Assembly: GCA_021800745.1 (NCBI GenBank)
Contig: JAJYYS010000003.1
Span: 1 to 41,480, forward strand
Source: a bacterium
GTDB taxonomy: Bacteria; SZUA-79; Acidulodesulfobacterales; Acidulodesulfobacteraceae
DNA: 41,480 nucleotides
Reading direction: 5' to 3'
Below, one piece after another: positions 18,578 to 27,294 of the stretch (positions are counted from its first letter, which is position 1; each line of letters starts with the position of its first letter). Both the position numbers and the translations under genes were made by a program. Under the pieces are notes generated by a model. It saw only the letters and a list, made by a program, of their open reading frames with translations. It was not told the DNA's origin and did no database searches.

Positions 18578-20839
18578 TTATTTATCAAAATTTACCGAAT
18601 ACCTTTCTAAAAAGCGGATAACGCCCTCGGCCATTTTCCTTGCAGTATATTTTTCAAGATATGATTTACGGGCGTTTACGCCTAATTTAAGCCTGAGTTC
18701 TTGGTCTTCTGCTAACTTTTCTATAAGACCGCGAAGCGAAGCCGCATTGCCCGGTTCCGCAAGCAGACCCGTTAATCCGTCTTCTATTATTTCTTTCATG
18801 CCTCCTATGCTGCACCCTATTATAGGTTTTCCGTACATCATAGCCTCTAAATGCACCAGACCGAAAGATTCGAATCTTGACGGCGCGACAATAATATCGG
18901 ATGAACAGTAAAAATTACGCAGGCTTTTATCGTTAACCTCGCCGTGAAAAACTATTCTGGGATGCCCTGCAAGTTCGGGATGTTTCGCCTCGAATAACCG
19001 CCTAAAAGTATATCCGCCGAAAGTATTTATTTTATCGTTGCCGACTATATCGATATAGACATTCTCGTATTTTTTAATCAGGTCCGGAACTGTTTCCAGA
19101 AATACGTCTATACCCTTTCTGGATTCAAGCCTTCCGATGAACGCAATCCTTATAACATAATCGGAATCGTTAAAACTTGCTTGTCCGTTTTTTAAATCCG
19201 TCCAGTCATCTAATCCGAGAGGAATAAAATTAACGTTTTCGTCTTTAAAATCAATTTTATAAACCCTGCCGATTTCTTCGGCGATAGACCTGCTTATTGC
19301 ATGTATGCCGTCGCTCTCGGTCATAAGTTTTTTCTCGAGAAACATTACCGGCTTAGCAAAGTTATTCATAAACTCTTTATCCGCAGTTTTATCCGGATTA
19401 GAATCTAAATAAAAAGCCATTGTAGTCTGCAAGCTTGTTACGAGCTTAAATTTGCGCCGTTCCAAAAAAGCAATCCCTTCGACGTCCCATATCGGCGCGT
19501 AAACGCAGTCTATATGACGACGGCTTTCAATTTCGCAGGCTTCGTTATACATCGTGTCGGAATAATCCCATAAATGCTGCGGAATTTTTAAACCTTCTGG
19601 AGAAACGGATTTTTTAGGGCATATTCTATGCACCCAAACGCCCTCTTCAAAATCAACCGTATCGTGGCTGTGCCCTGTCGTAAGAACATGAACCTGATGT
19701 CCAAAACCGGCTATTTCTCGCGCAAGACAATGTATATATCTGCCTATGCCTCCTATGCTTCCAGGCGGATACGTTTTACTCAAAAAAACATAACAGCGCT
19801 GTTTTTCGGATTCAAGCAAAGGATGAAAACGCTTAAAACTATGATGTCCTCTTAATCTTTCTTCGGACGGCAATTTTCTTTTTCCTCCGATGCCCCTGCT
19901 CAGCCCGTCCATAAGCCCGCGGTTGACCTCGTCTTCAAAAATTTCTATATAACCGGGGTTAAGCAGGCCTTCGTTGACGGCCCACATAGCGTTTTTTCTA
20001 AATTCTTCTATTGAAAGCCTTAAAACATCTAATATTTTTTGCAAAGTAGAATGGCCCCTATCGTTTACCAAAGAAAAATAGGCTTTATTCTTTATAATCG
20101 AATACCAGCTTGTCAAAACCTTTTTTTCATTTCTGATTCGGCTAGTCATAAATTTATGATGGACGAATCCTTTATCAAGTTGAGCAATTTTCCATCCGTT
20201 ATCGACGCATCTTAAAATTATGTCGCTTTCGTCTAAAAAATATTCATACTCTTCGTCGAAACCTCCTACATCTATAATTGCGGCTCTTCTAAAAAGACTG
20301 TTTGCCCCCATTACATGCGGAAAATTAAAACTATAAGGAAAATTAAACTCGGGCGCAGGACGCTTCCATGAGGTATCGGCGGTTCCATGCCTATCTAACG
20401 TCCCGAAAGTCCATTGATAATTTTTTCCGGTATGGTCGTGCAGGAAACCTCCCGCAACGCCCGTTTCGGTGTCCCGAAATGCCGGAACTATATCGTTAAG
20501 CCATTCCGGCTCCGGTATAGAGTCGTCGTCGAGAAAAGCGATAATTTCACCTGAAGATATTTCAATCCCGATGTTTCTTGACATCGAAAGATTCCTGTGC
20601 GCACATTCGGCTATTTTGATAAAGTCGGCATACCGTCTGCATAACTCGTGCGTTCCGTCCTTTGTTGGGCCGGCCGCTACTACGACTTCAAAATTAGGAT
20701 AACGCAAATATTTTAAGCTTTCTATGCAGATTGCCAAACTATCGGCCCTGCCGTCGGTATTTATAATTACGGATACTTTTGGAAACAGGCTGTATTCGGA
20801 TTCTTGCTTCAACTTGCGGCTCCCGGTTTCCTTGCGCAT
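18578..20839 (-). CDS. Bifunctional GT2-GT4 glycosyltransferase
   Basis: 753 residues. The N-terminal GT2 domain (about 20-260) shows VSVIINTDGRADSLAICIESL, a FLDDDSIPEP metal-binding motif near 105, and DEEYEYFLDESDIILRC. A ~60-residue linker leads to a GT4 GT-B domain from ~350: GGIGRYIHCLAREI, IGRLESRKGIDVFLE and ESFGLVHLEAMMYGKPIIG, the EX7E donor site. Two sugars are therefore probably added in sequence by one cytoplasmic protein. It overlaps the upstream methyltransferase gene by 31 bp, so an in-frame start just inside is possible. It is the last gene of the long minus-strand glycan island. Confidence 0.88.
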   Translation of the reverse strand: MRKETGSRKLKQESEYSLFPKVSVIINTDGRADSLAICIESLKYLRYPNFEVVVAAGPTKDGTHELCRRYADFIKIAECAHRNLSMSRNIGIEISSGEIIAFLDDDSIPEPEWLNDIVPAFRDTETGVAGGFLHDHTGKNYQWTFGTLDRHGTADTSWKRPAPEFNFPYSFNFPHVMGANSLFRRAAIIDVGGFDEEYEYFLDESDIILRCVDNGWKIAQLDKGFVHHKFMTSRIRNEKKVLTSWYSIIKNKAYFSLVNDRGHSTLQKILDVLRLSIEEFRKNAMWAVNEGLLNPGYIEIFEDEVNRGLMDGLSRGIGGKRKLPSEERLRGHHSFKRFHPLLESEKQRCYVFLSKTYPPGSIGGIGRYIHCLAREIAGFGHQVHVLTTGHSHDTVDFEEGVWVHRICPKKSVSPEGLKIPQHLWDYSDTMYNEACEIESRRHIDCVYAPIWDVEGIAFLERRKFKLVTSLQTTMAFYLDSNPDKTADKEFMNNFAKPVMFLEKKLMTESDGIHAISRSIAEEIGRVYKIDFKDENVNFIPLGLDDWTDLKNGQASFNDSDYVIRIAFIGRLESRKGIDVFLETVPDLIKKYENVYIDIVGNDKINTFGGYTFRRLFEAKHPELAGHPRIVFHGEVNDKSLRNFYCSSDIIVAPSRFESFGLVHLEAMMYGKPIIGCSIGGMKEIIEDGLTGLLAEPGNAASLRGLIEKLAEDQELRLKLGVNARKSYLEKYTARKMAEGVIRFLERYSVNFDK

Positions 20840-21861
20840 ATTTCAAATTCTTTACAGCCTCCGTTTACCCGGTTTGCGGAAACCACTTCTATTTTTACGA
20901 ACCCGGCTTCAGAAAGCAGTTTAGAAAGATACAGCGAATTAAACATATTAAAATGAAAATCGCCGCTGTAGTCCTGTCCTCCGAATGTAACTTCGCGTAT
21001 CTGTTCAAACGAGTATTCGCTGCCGGTATAAGCATTTATCATTCCGTCGGCGTCGGGAACGACCGCTCTGAATATTCCTTCCGGTTTTAACAGCGAAAAC
21101 CAGTAAGGCAAAAGCTCTCTGCGAAGCTGCTCGGCCGGAAAATGTTCTAATAAATGCGATGAAAAAATCTCGTTTACTTCGCCTTTTTCAAACGGTAAAT
21201 TCTCGGCCTCGGAAACTATATCGACCGAGGGTAGCACCCTCATATCGATATTTAGATAATCGTCAAGCGGAATATGTCCGCATCCTAAGTTCAAACGAAT
21301 ATTGCCTTTTTTTCTGAAATCGGCCAATTTATCAACGGATATTATCTGCGTTTTAACGTTTAGATTATCGCCGTCTGTTAAAGGCTTAGAATTTCCGTAG
21401 CGCATTTCAAACATTAACTCGCGGCGGACAAATTCGACCCTCCTTAAAAGATAAGCTGTGGAGTCGGTTATGCTGTCTATCCTTTTAAGAGCATATTCGG
21501 AACTATTGCGCATATTTTCTACGTATCGTGTGATTTCCCTAAGTGAAACCGGTATAGATAAAAACATATTTTCTATTTTTGCATCCGTAGCAGATTGACG
21601 TGTGTTTATTTTCGATATTATTTCAGGTACGGATAAAAGCAAATTCTCTATTTTTGCATCCGTAGCAGATTGACGTGTGTTTATTTCTGATATAGACCTT
21701 AAAATAACAGGTATCTGTTGCTCTTCAAATAATAACTGCCTCTGTTTGTATTCTGGAAGTTTTATCAGAGCCCCTCCTATTCTAACAAAGTGTCCGATAA
21801 TAGGACTATCCTTTGTTGCGCGATATATTTTTTTTAATATTTTTTTGATTTTTTTAATCAT
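20809..21861 (-). CDS. Class I SAM methyltransferase with duplicated coiled-coil repeat
   Basis: 350 residues. The C-terminal half is a class I methyltransferase: RLNLGCGHIPLDDYLNIDM near 190-205 binds SAM, DIVSEAENLPF follows, then IFSSHLLEHF and LLKPEGIFRAVVPD, as in enzymes of O-antigen and glycan loci. The N-terminal ~150 residues are helical and contain a 25-residue tandem duplication centred on INTRQSATDAKIEN. It likely O-methylates a sugar or caps a glycan chain. It overlaps the next gene by 31 bp and is separated from the upstream island genes by a MITE-like element. Confidence 0.82.
   Translation of the reverse strand: MIKKIKKILKKIYRATKDSPIIGHFVRIGGALIKLPEYKQRQLLFEEQQIPVILRSISEINTRQSATDAKIENLLLSVPEIISKINTRQSATDAKIENMFLSIPVSLREITRYVENMRNSSEYALKRIDSITDSTAYLLRRVEFVRRELMFEMRYGNSKPLTDGDNLNVKTQIISVDKLADFRKKGNIRLNLGCGHIPLDDYLNIDMRVLPSVDIVSEAENLPFEKGEVNEIFSSHLLEHFPAEQLRRELLPYWFSLLKPEGIFRAVVPDADGMINAYTGSEYSFEQIREVTFGGQDYSGDFHFNMFNSLYLSKLLSEAGFVKIEVVSANRVNGGCKEFEICARKPGAAS
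21572..21685. repeat. 39-bp perfect direct repeat, 75-bp period
   Basis: Positions 21572-21610 and 21647-21685 are identical within the methyltransferase gene. The 75-bp period equals 25 codons, so the duplication keeps frame and doubles the INTRQSATDAKIEN block. Confidence 0.9.
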
Positions 21862-22002
21862 TTTTTATATTTTTTATCATTAATTATAGATTAATTTTTT
21901 ATTTTCAGCAATACTAAATATTATACCCAAATCCCGATTTAGAAAACTATTTTAGATATCTCAATGCTGAATAACACTGGATTCCTGCTTTCACGATATT
22001 GA

Positions 22003-22039
22003 CGTCCGTGTCTATCGAAGCATGTCTTTGATACGGACG
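22003..22039. repeat. Nested hairpin inside MITE (copy 3)
   Basis: Outer arms CGTCCGT/ACGGACG (22003-22009, 22033-22039). The inner stem ATCGAAG/CTTTGAT (22014-22020, 22026-22032) has one G-T pair and loop CATGT. A 4-nt bulge lies on the left only. Confidence 0.65.
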
Positions 22040-22093
22040 CCAATGGACAGCCAATGGGTGAATATTTAAATCACGGTTCAGTCATTCCTGCAT

Positions 22094-22145
22094 ATCTTTT
22101 GCCCGCGTTTATCAAGGCATGTTGTCCTTGATGTGGGCAAAAGAT
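22094..22145. repeat. Nested hairpin inside MITE (copy 4)
   Basis: Outer arms ATCTTTTGCCC/GGGCAAAAGAT (22094-22104, 22135-22145) extend by three pairs including wobbles. The inner stem is TCAAGG/CCTTGA (22112-22117, 22126-22131) with CATG in the loop. A 4-nt bulge TTTA lies on the left only. Confidence 0.65.
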
Positions 22146-22201
22146 GCAGATATAAACGAATGTCGTTTATGCAAAATATAAATTTCTAAATCGGGATTTG
22201 G

Positions 22202-22478
22202 AACTATATAATTAATCAAGACATTTTTTTACCCAAAATTGCCAGTAGATTGGTGCGAACATATTTAACAGTATAAAAATTATAAAAAAGTTACTAATAA
22301 CTATAAGGTTGGTATTATGTTCGTACCACGAGCTTTTTTACATACATTTTTTTGGTAAAGTAAACGAGTAGTGTATAATTAATTGTATAAACTGATTATG
22401 GCAAAATAGATGCACCTCGTATAAAATATTAATTGAAACTTTCAATTTAAATTAATTATTTTAAGTATGCACATCCAA
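22202..22478. other. Noncoding stretch between MITE and transposase remnant
   Basis: About 280 bp, AT-rich. It contains a 12-bp inverted repeat with one mismatch, TGGTGCGAACAT at 22251-22262 and its complement at 22317-22328. This may be debris of another element. No gene seen. Confidence 0.4.
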
Positions 22479-22634
22479 ATGAATTTTAACATTGCTGTAT
22501 CGTAAATTAAAGAAGAACCGGCGAAACTATTCGAGATGATGGAATTAAGCATTCAAAAACAGGTGGGTAATTATCTGTCCAAACTTATGGATTTGGAACT
22601 TACCGACCATTTAGGCAGAATTATTTTTCCATAA
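22479..22634 (+). pseudogene. IS256-type transposase N-terminal remnant
   Basis: Reads MNFNIAVS, an in-frame TAA at 22503-22505, then IKEEPAKLFEMMELSIQ and KQVGNYLSKLMDLELTDHLGR, and stops at 22632. The QVGNYLSKLMDLELTDHLGR block is the conserved N-terminal motif of mutator-type transposases. It differs clearly from the transposase at 17444-18030, so a second IS256-group element once landed here. Its right edge abuts the broken third domain of the GT gene read on the other strand. Confidence 0.75.
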
Positions 22635-22676
22635 CAGTTCAAATGCCTCAAGGGTTTGTTTGTGTTCTTTACGAGG
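22617..22676 (-). pseudogene. Detached continuation of third GT domain
   Basis: Directly after the TAG stop (22677-22679) the same frame continues PRKEHKQTLEAFELLWKNNS. Joined with the preceding FIIVGTL this matches the common GT4 motif VGTLEPRKGHxQxLxAFexLW, so the stop arose from a Glu codon (GAG to TAG). The frame then runs into the transposase remnant. The final ~170 residues of the domain are missing. Confidence 0.8.
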
Positions 22677-25600
22677 CTATAATGTTCCGACTATAATAAA
22701 ACTACGTTGCCGCAATATATCGGAAATAACATGTTTTGAAATATCCGGCGTCGCTTCGTTCGGTGCACCTATAGTTTTAATATCCGTTCCGATATGATTC
22801 CAGAATATTTTAAAATAACTTAAACTTTCCGGTTTGTTTTCTTTGAGCCATTTCAAAATACAGTCGGCCGTTTCTTGCGAAATACAAACGACGCCGTCTG
22901 CTGAAGAAACGGCTTCGAGCCACTTTTCAAAAATAGGCTTGGTTTCAGGTAAAAAATATTGGGGCATTGAAACAGGCAAAATATCGTACACAAGAAATAA
23001 CACTTTAACGCCGCACTTCCGCAATTTTATATAAAAATCTTTATCTTTAAGCATAATATGCGGTTGCAAATCCAGTCCAAAAAAAATATCACCTGAGTTA
23101 TACTCTATAGGTTCATCCTGTAATATTTTATCAGGACAGTCTAAATACCGCATCGTAAATTCCCGAGCATAAAAATAACCATGCTCCATAGTTGCGTAAA
23201 CAGGTTCGACATAATAACCATTGGGCGGATTTTTGAGTAGTTCATTTATTAGGCTTTTAACGACCCGTTGAATACCGCTTTTTGCATCTATTTTGACTAA
23301 TACCGATATATCCAAAAATATTTGCCGCTTTTTGGGTTTTAAAGGTATTGTTTTCACTATGGATTTAGAAATATCGCGGATCGGCTTTTCATAGCCTGTA
23401 GCGGAAACATCTCCTTTAAGTTTTTTGGCTATCGCCACTGTTAATGAATGTCTATCAGACTCGGAATATATCTCTTCGATAGCTTCCATATAAAGCTCTG
23501 CGCATTTTTTAGGGTTGTGCTCGGCTCTTATATAATTAAAGGCATTTTCCCCTAATTCAGCCCGTTTCGATGAATATTCCTTGAGCGTTTCGATAGCGTT
23601 AACCAATTCCTCATCGGAAAATTCATCCTTCAACATTAATACACAATTTGTTGGAAGTTCCGCCATATAACCGTTAGCATTGACGATAACGGGAAGCCCA
23701 TAATTCATACAATCCAAAACAGATGCTGAAGTTTCGCCCCTAGATGAAGTGCGAATCTGCACTGCAATATCGGCGGCAGACAAATAAGCGCGAAAAGTAT
23801 CAATATCCGTCCATCCGGTTATAATAATCCTATCTTTTATGCCGCTCTCTTTAATTATTTCTGAGATATTTTTACTATAATAATAATCGTCGTTATTTTT
23901 GCCGACAAAAATAAGTTTACAATGTTTGTCTTTAGACAAGGTTGAAGTAATAAACGCGTTTAATAACCTATGGTTAAGTTTTGTCTCCCTCATAATTCCA
24001 AAACAGCAAATTATAAAATCATCCTCATCTAATCCTATTTTTTTTATTGCGAAATTTTTGTTCAATTTATGAGGTGTACATCTCAAAAGAGGTATTTTAT
24101 GCCAATTCGCCGAGGCATTTTCCCCATAAAATTTATCAGCTAATTTACGTGCATAATCCGAATGAACGATAATGCCTTTTGCCTTATGTATCAAGTTAAG
24201 ATTCACTGGATAATCCAACAAGACTTCAACCCTATAAGCCGTATGTAAACGCTCATAAGCAGCTTTATATCCGTGGGAATAATACAGTTCCTTAGTCCAG
24301 TTGTTTGGAATAAACCCATTTATTTCCATATACTCAATAACGTTGCTTAGGAAAAAGTCGTGCAGCACGACCGCACCGGGTATTTCATCTATCAATTTAA
24401 ACATATACATATGAAATTGAGAATTGCCGAAATGATAAAGAACGCGATCGTATAATTTTATATGCTTGCGGAACCAATCGGTATTTCTCATAGAATAATT
24501 AGCTCGAACCCAATCGTCCGTAACGTCTTTTTGTTCCACAACTACCTCTATATCGTAATACTTAGAAAGTTCAGGCAAAAGCTCTGAACTGTAGTCGCTT
24601 ATGCCACTTTGCAAGGGCCGTAAAGGCGAAATATATGCTAATTTAGGTTTATATTTTTCGGAGTGCGGCAGGCAGATAATATTTTTTTTTATATTTTTAT
24701 GGAAGTCCTCGAAAGCCGCAATAGCCGACTTTGCGCTTTTATCCCAGGAAAATTTTTTAGCCTGCTTTATTCCATGTTTTTTTAGTATGTCGTAAAATAA
24801 TTTGTCGGTAAGCGCTTCTTTAATCTTTAAAGCGATGGATTCTTCAGAATTGGGGTAAAACAAAGCGTCTTTATTGCCTATTACCTCTGGTATACTGGTA
24901 GCGTTTGAACCTATTACGGCGGCTCCGCAAGCCATTGCTTCCAACGCCGGGAGCCCGAATCCTTCGTAAAGAGAAGGAAATACAAAAAGTTTACATAAAT
25001 TATAAAGGGCGACAATATCGAAATCGCTCACGAAACCTGTAAAAATAACTTCGTCCTGCCCTAAACCTCTTTTTTTACACAGATTCTCAAGATTGCATCG
25101 TTCATACGGTGAAACGGAGCATACTATAACTAATTGATGTTCTTTACGAAGTTCCGGCGGCAATTTAGCGTATGCACCTATTAATCCTTCTATATTTTTA
25201 CGCGGATCAATTCCTCCAGTGTACATTATGAAATCTTTTTTAATTTCATAATGTTTTTTAATTATTTGCTTTTCCTCAGTAGATAAATTTAATGGCTTAA
25301 ATATATCGTCTACTCCGGCAGAAATATTTACCGACGTACCTTCGCAGATACCAAGTTCAGAAACCGCTTCATTTTTAGTATATTCCGATATAGATAGAAT
25401 AATATTGGAATTTTTTACAGACTGCAGTTTTCTGTAATACCAGTTTTTGTGTTTTGGTTCGGATAGATAAGTTTCTTTATTTACAAGAGGTATCAGGTCG
25501 TATAAAGTTAATGCGGTATGTATTTTTTTTGCAAAACCTATAGAACTGACGGCCTCGTCAACCAAACCTTCAAAAAGCGACATTACGTGCACAATATCCG

Positions 25601-25907
25601 GTTTGAGATTAAAAAGCGCATATTCGCGGATAATTTCAGCGGAACGCGTCCGCCAAAAATTATCTGAATTAGCCTCGTGAACAGACAAGGGAGGATTGAA
25701 TAAAAATATATTTTTATCAGGAATAAGTCCTTTAAATTCGTTGCGGATTGACTGAAGAGCGTCCGGCAAACTTTCGTTTAAAAAAAGCCCTATATCATGC
25801 TCTTTTGCATTTTTTACCATCGCTTTAGCCAAAGACATAGAATACCTCCCGATACCCCTGTCTTTACTAACGCTCTGACATGCTTGTAAATCCAATATTA
25901 TCCGCAC
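22677..25907 (-). CDS. Multi-domain GT4 glycosyltransferase, truncated at its third domain
   Basis: 1076 residues up to a premature TAG. GT4 domain 1 (about 1-380) has GIGRYSMSLAKAM, TGGIDPRKN and EGFGLPALEAMACGAAVIGSNATS. GT4 domain 2 (about 420-800) has LAYISPLRPLQSGISDYSSELLP and DCMNYGLPVIVNANG, with RTSSRGETSAS in place of the usual first half of the donor motif. Domain 3 (from ~860) begins with IFLDISVLVKIDAKSGIQRV and ends at FIIVGTL, just where the donor-binding half should start. Such proteins assemble successive sugars of O-antigen or flagellar glycans. Domains 1 and 2 may still work; domain 3 should not. Confidence 0.85.
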   Translation of the reverse strand: MRIILDLQACQSVSKDRGIGRYSMSLAKAMVKNAKEHDIGLFLNESLPDALQSIRNEFKGLIPDKNIFLFNPPLSVHEANSDNFWRTRSAEIIREYALFNLKPDIVHVMSLFEGLVDEAVSSIGFAKKIHTALTLYDLIPLVNKETYLSEPKHKNWYYRKLQSVKNSNIILSISEYTKNEAVSELGICEGTSVNISAGVDDIFKPLNLSTEEKQIIKKHYEIKKDFIMYTGGIDPRKNIEGLIGAYAKLPPELRKEHQLVIVCSVSPYERCNLENLCKKRGLGQDEVIFTGFVSDFDIVALYNLCKLFVFPSLYEGFGLPALEAMACGAAVIGSNATSIPEVIGNKDALFYPNSEESIALKIKEALTDKLFYDILKKHGIKQAKKFSWDKSAKSAIAAFEDFHKNIKKNIICLPHSEKYKPKLAYISPLRPLQSGISDYSSELLPELSKYYDIEVVVEQKDVTDDWVRANYSMRNTDWFRKHIKLYDRVLYHFGNSQFHMYMFKLIDEIPGAVVLHDFFLSNVIEYMEINGFIPNNWTKELYYSHGYKAAYERLHTAYRVEVLLDYPVNLNLIHKAKGIIVHSDYARKLADKFYGENASANWHKIPLLRCTPHKLNKNFAIKKIGLDEDDFIICCFGIMRETKLNHRLLNAFITSTLSKDKHCKLIFVGKNNDDYYYSKNISEIIKESGIKDRIIITGWTDIDTFRAYLSAADIAVQIRTSSRGETSASVLDCMNYGLPVIVNANGYMAELPTNCVLMLKDEFSDEELVNAIETLKEYSSKRAELGENAFNYIRAEHNPKKCAELYMEAIEEIYSESDRHSLTVAIAKKLKGDVSATGYEKPIRDISKSIVKTIPLKPKKRQIFLDISVLVKIDAKSGIQRVVKSLINELLKNPPNGYYVEPVYATMEHGYFYAREFTMRYLDCPDKILQDEPIEYNSGDIFFGLDLQPHIMLKDKDFYIKLRKCGVKVLFLVYDILPVSMPQYFLPETKPIFEKWLEAVSSADGVVCISQETADCILKWLKENKPESLSYFKIFWNHIGTDIKTIGAPNEATPDISKHVISDILRQRSFIIVGTL

Positions 25908-25980
25908 TTTTCCGTTTTTTATATTTTAATTTATATTTTTAAAATTTTTACTCTCAAGATTTCTCTTGTATTTTTACTCT

Positions 25981-27246
25981 TTAACTTCTTAAAAAACCTT
26001 TTAATTTAAGATAAATCTCGCGTGCTTCAGGGGAAATACTATGCAGTTTATCCTCAACATTTTTTTGTTTTAGTGCGTTAAATTCACACTCTATCATAAT
26101 TTTATTCAATCTTTTTGCGTATAATTCTCCTATTTTATCGGGCGAATAATATTTTTTTATAAAATATTCTCCCCTTGTACTTGTATCTTCTGCTTCACTC
26201 CTGTTGTCGAACACGCGCCGCATATAATCCGCCGCTTCGTCGATGTCCGGTTCCGCCCATACGTTGCCTTTTTTATAGGCTCCGTAATCGCCGTCCACTT
26301 CTACGAGTCTGTAGCCGACGGGAAAGCTGTTATCTTTATTCATAAAATCTATATTACCTGAATATCCGGTAGCTATTACAGGCTTGCCGAGAGCCATAGC
26401 TTCTGTCATGGTCAAGCCGAAACCTTCCGACCTGTGAAGGGAAACGTAGCAGTCGCAGGCGTTCATTAAGGAATAGACCTGCTCTTTCGTATAAACCGAA
26501 TCCGCTATCGTAACGTTATAACCCTTTACTGAGTTTAACAGCCGGTAAAATTCTTTTTTATTAAATTCGGAATGCGAGGTCTTCAGGAAGAGCATCGCTT
26601 TATCCGGGGGCAAAAAAGCTTTCTTGAAAGCCTCGACTACGGCAAAAGGATTTTTTCTTTCTATTTCACTCTGAAAGTCTAAAATAAAAAGAAACGTAAA
26701 AACGTCTGGATGAATATTCAAACCGCGCCTTACAACATCTTTTCCTATCGGAATATTTTCGGGCGAAGGCGATAAAGAAATACAGTAGGGAATTTTCGTT
26801 ACCTGAATTTTTACTGTTTTTAAAATAGCCTTAGAAACGGCCTGAAAAGAAAAATCGGAGGGCGTCCAAATCTCGTCGAGATAATACGCCAGCCGCACCC
26901 ATTCTTCCGGAAATTCGTCAAGCTCCCAAACCCAATAGCCTATATTGTAATGCCCGTCGAAATAGGGCATGTTAGCTTCATTGGCAAAATTTACGAATAC
27001 GTCGGGATTGACGTGTATTAAATTAAAAAGATATGGATTGCCCGAAGAAAAATCTTTTGGATCGCAAGTTGTGTCGGAATTAACGGAGCCTAAATCGCTA
27101 ATGTTGTTCAAAACATAAGGAATGCGGGCTGCTTTAACAGCTTCTATGCCCAACCTTACAGCCGACCCGAGCCCTTTTTCCGACTGAATAAACCCAGATA
27201 TGTTTACTCCGAAAGGAAATTTATCCGTATTTAAATTATGCTTCAT
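25981..27246 (-). CDS. GT4 family glycosyltransferase
   Basis: 421 residues with a GT-B fold. N-terminal FGVNISGFIQSEKGLGSAVRLGIEA resembles the acceptor side of mannosyltransferase-like GT4 enzymes. YWVWELDEFPEEW is typical of a subgroup found in glycan islands. The donor site is SEGFGLTMTEAMALGKPVIATGYSGN, with the EX7E pair. Cytoplasmic, acting on a sugar-nucleotide donor of unknown identity. It lies 73 bp before the triple-GT gene and 48 bp after the GT9-like gene in the same operon. Confidence 0.87.
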   Translation of the reverse strand: MKHNLNTDKFPFGVNISGFIQSEKGLGSAVRLGIEAVKAARIPYVLNNISDLGSVNSDTTCDPKDFSSGNPYLFNLIHVNPDVFVNFANEANMPYFDGHYNIGYWVWELDEFPEEWVRLAYYLDEIWTPSDFSFQAVSKAILKTVKIQVTKIPYCISLSPSPENIPIGKDVVRRGLNIHPDVFTFLFILDFQSEIERKNPFAVVEAFKKAFLPPDKAMLFLKTSHSEFNKKEFYRLLNSVKGYNVTIADSVYTKEQVYSLMNACDCYVSLHRSEGFGLTMTEAMALGKPVIATGYSGNIDFMNKDNSFPVGYRLVEVDGDYGAYKKGNVWAEPDIDEAADYMRRVFDNRSEAEDTSTRGEYFIKKYYSPDKIGELYAKRLNKIMIECEFNALKQKNVEDKLHSISPEAREIYLKLKGFLRS

Positions 27247-27294
27247 ATCTTATATATGTTTTTATTTTAAATTAAATTATATATTAAAAAATAT

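Larger units (their letters stand above)
21927..22201. mobile_element. MITE-like element with 19-bp perfect terminal repeats
   Basis: CCAAATCCCGATTTAGAAA at 21927-21945 is repeated exactly in inverted orientation at 22183-22201, giving a 275-bp unit without a coding gene. Inside are two bulged hairpins (22003-22039, 22094-22145), a third perfect palindrome (22152-22170) and the two halves of a CTGGATTCCTGC-type repeat (21977-21990, 22081-22091). No target duplication is evident. It is a non-autonomous element whose mobiliser is unknown; the terminal repeats do not match the IS256 or IS21 ends in this window. Confidence 0.75.

Noticed and set aside
22251..22328. 12-bp inverted repeat as an operator or IS end
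   Set aside because: One mismatch, 54-bp separation and no gene attached; kept only in the description of the gap.
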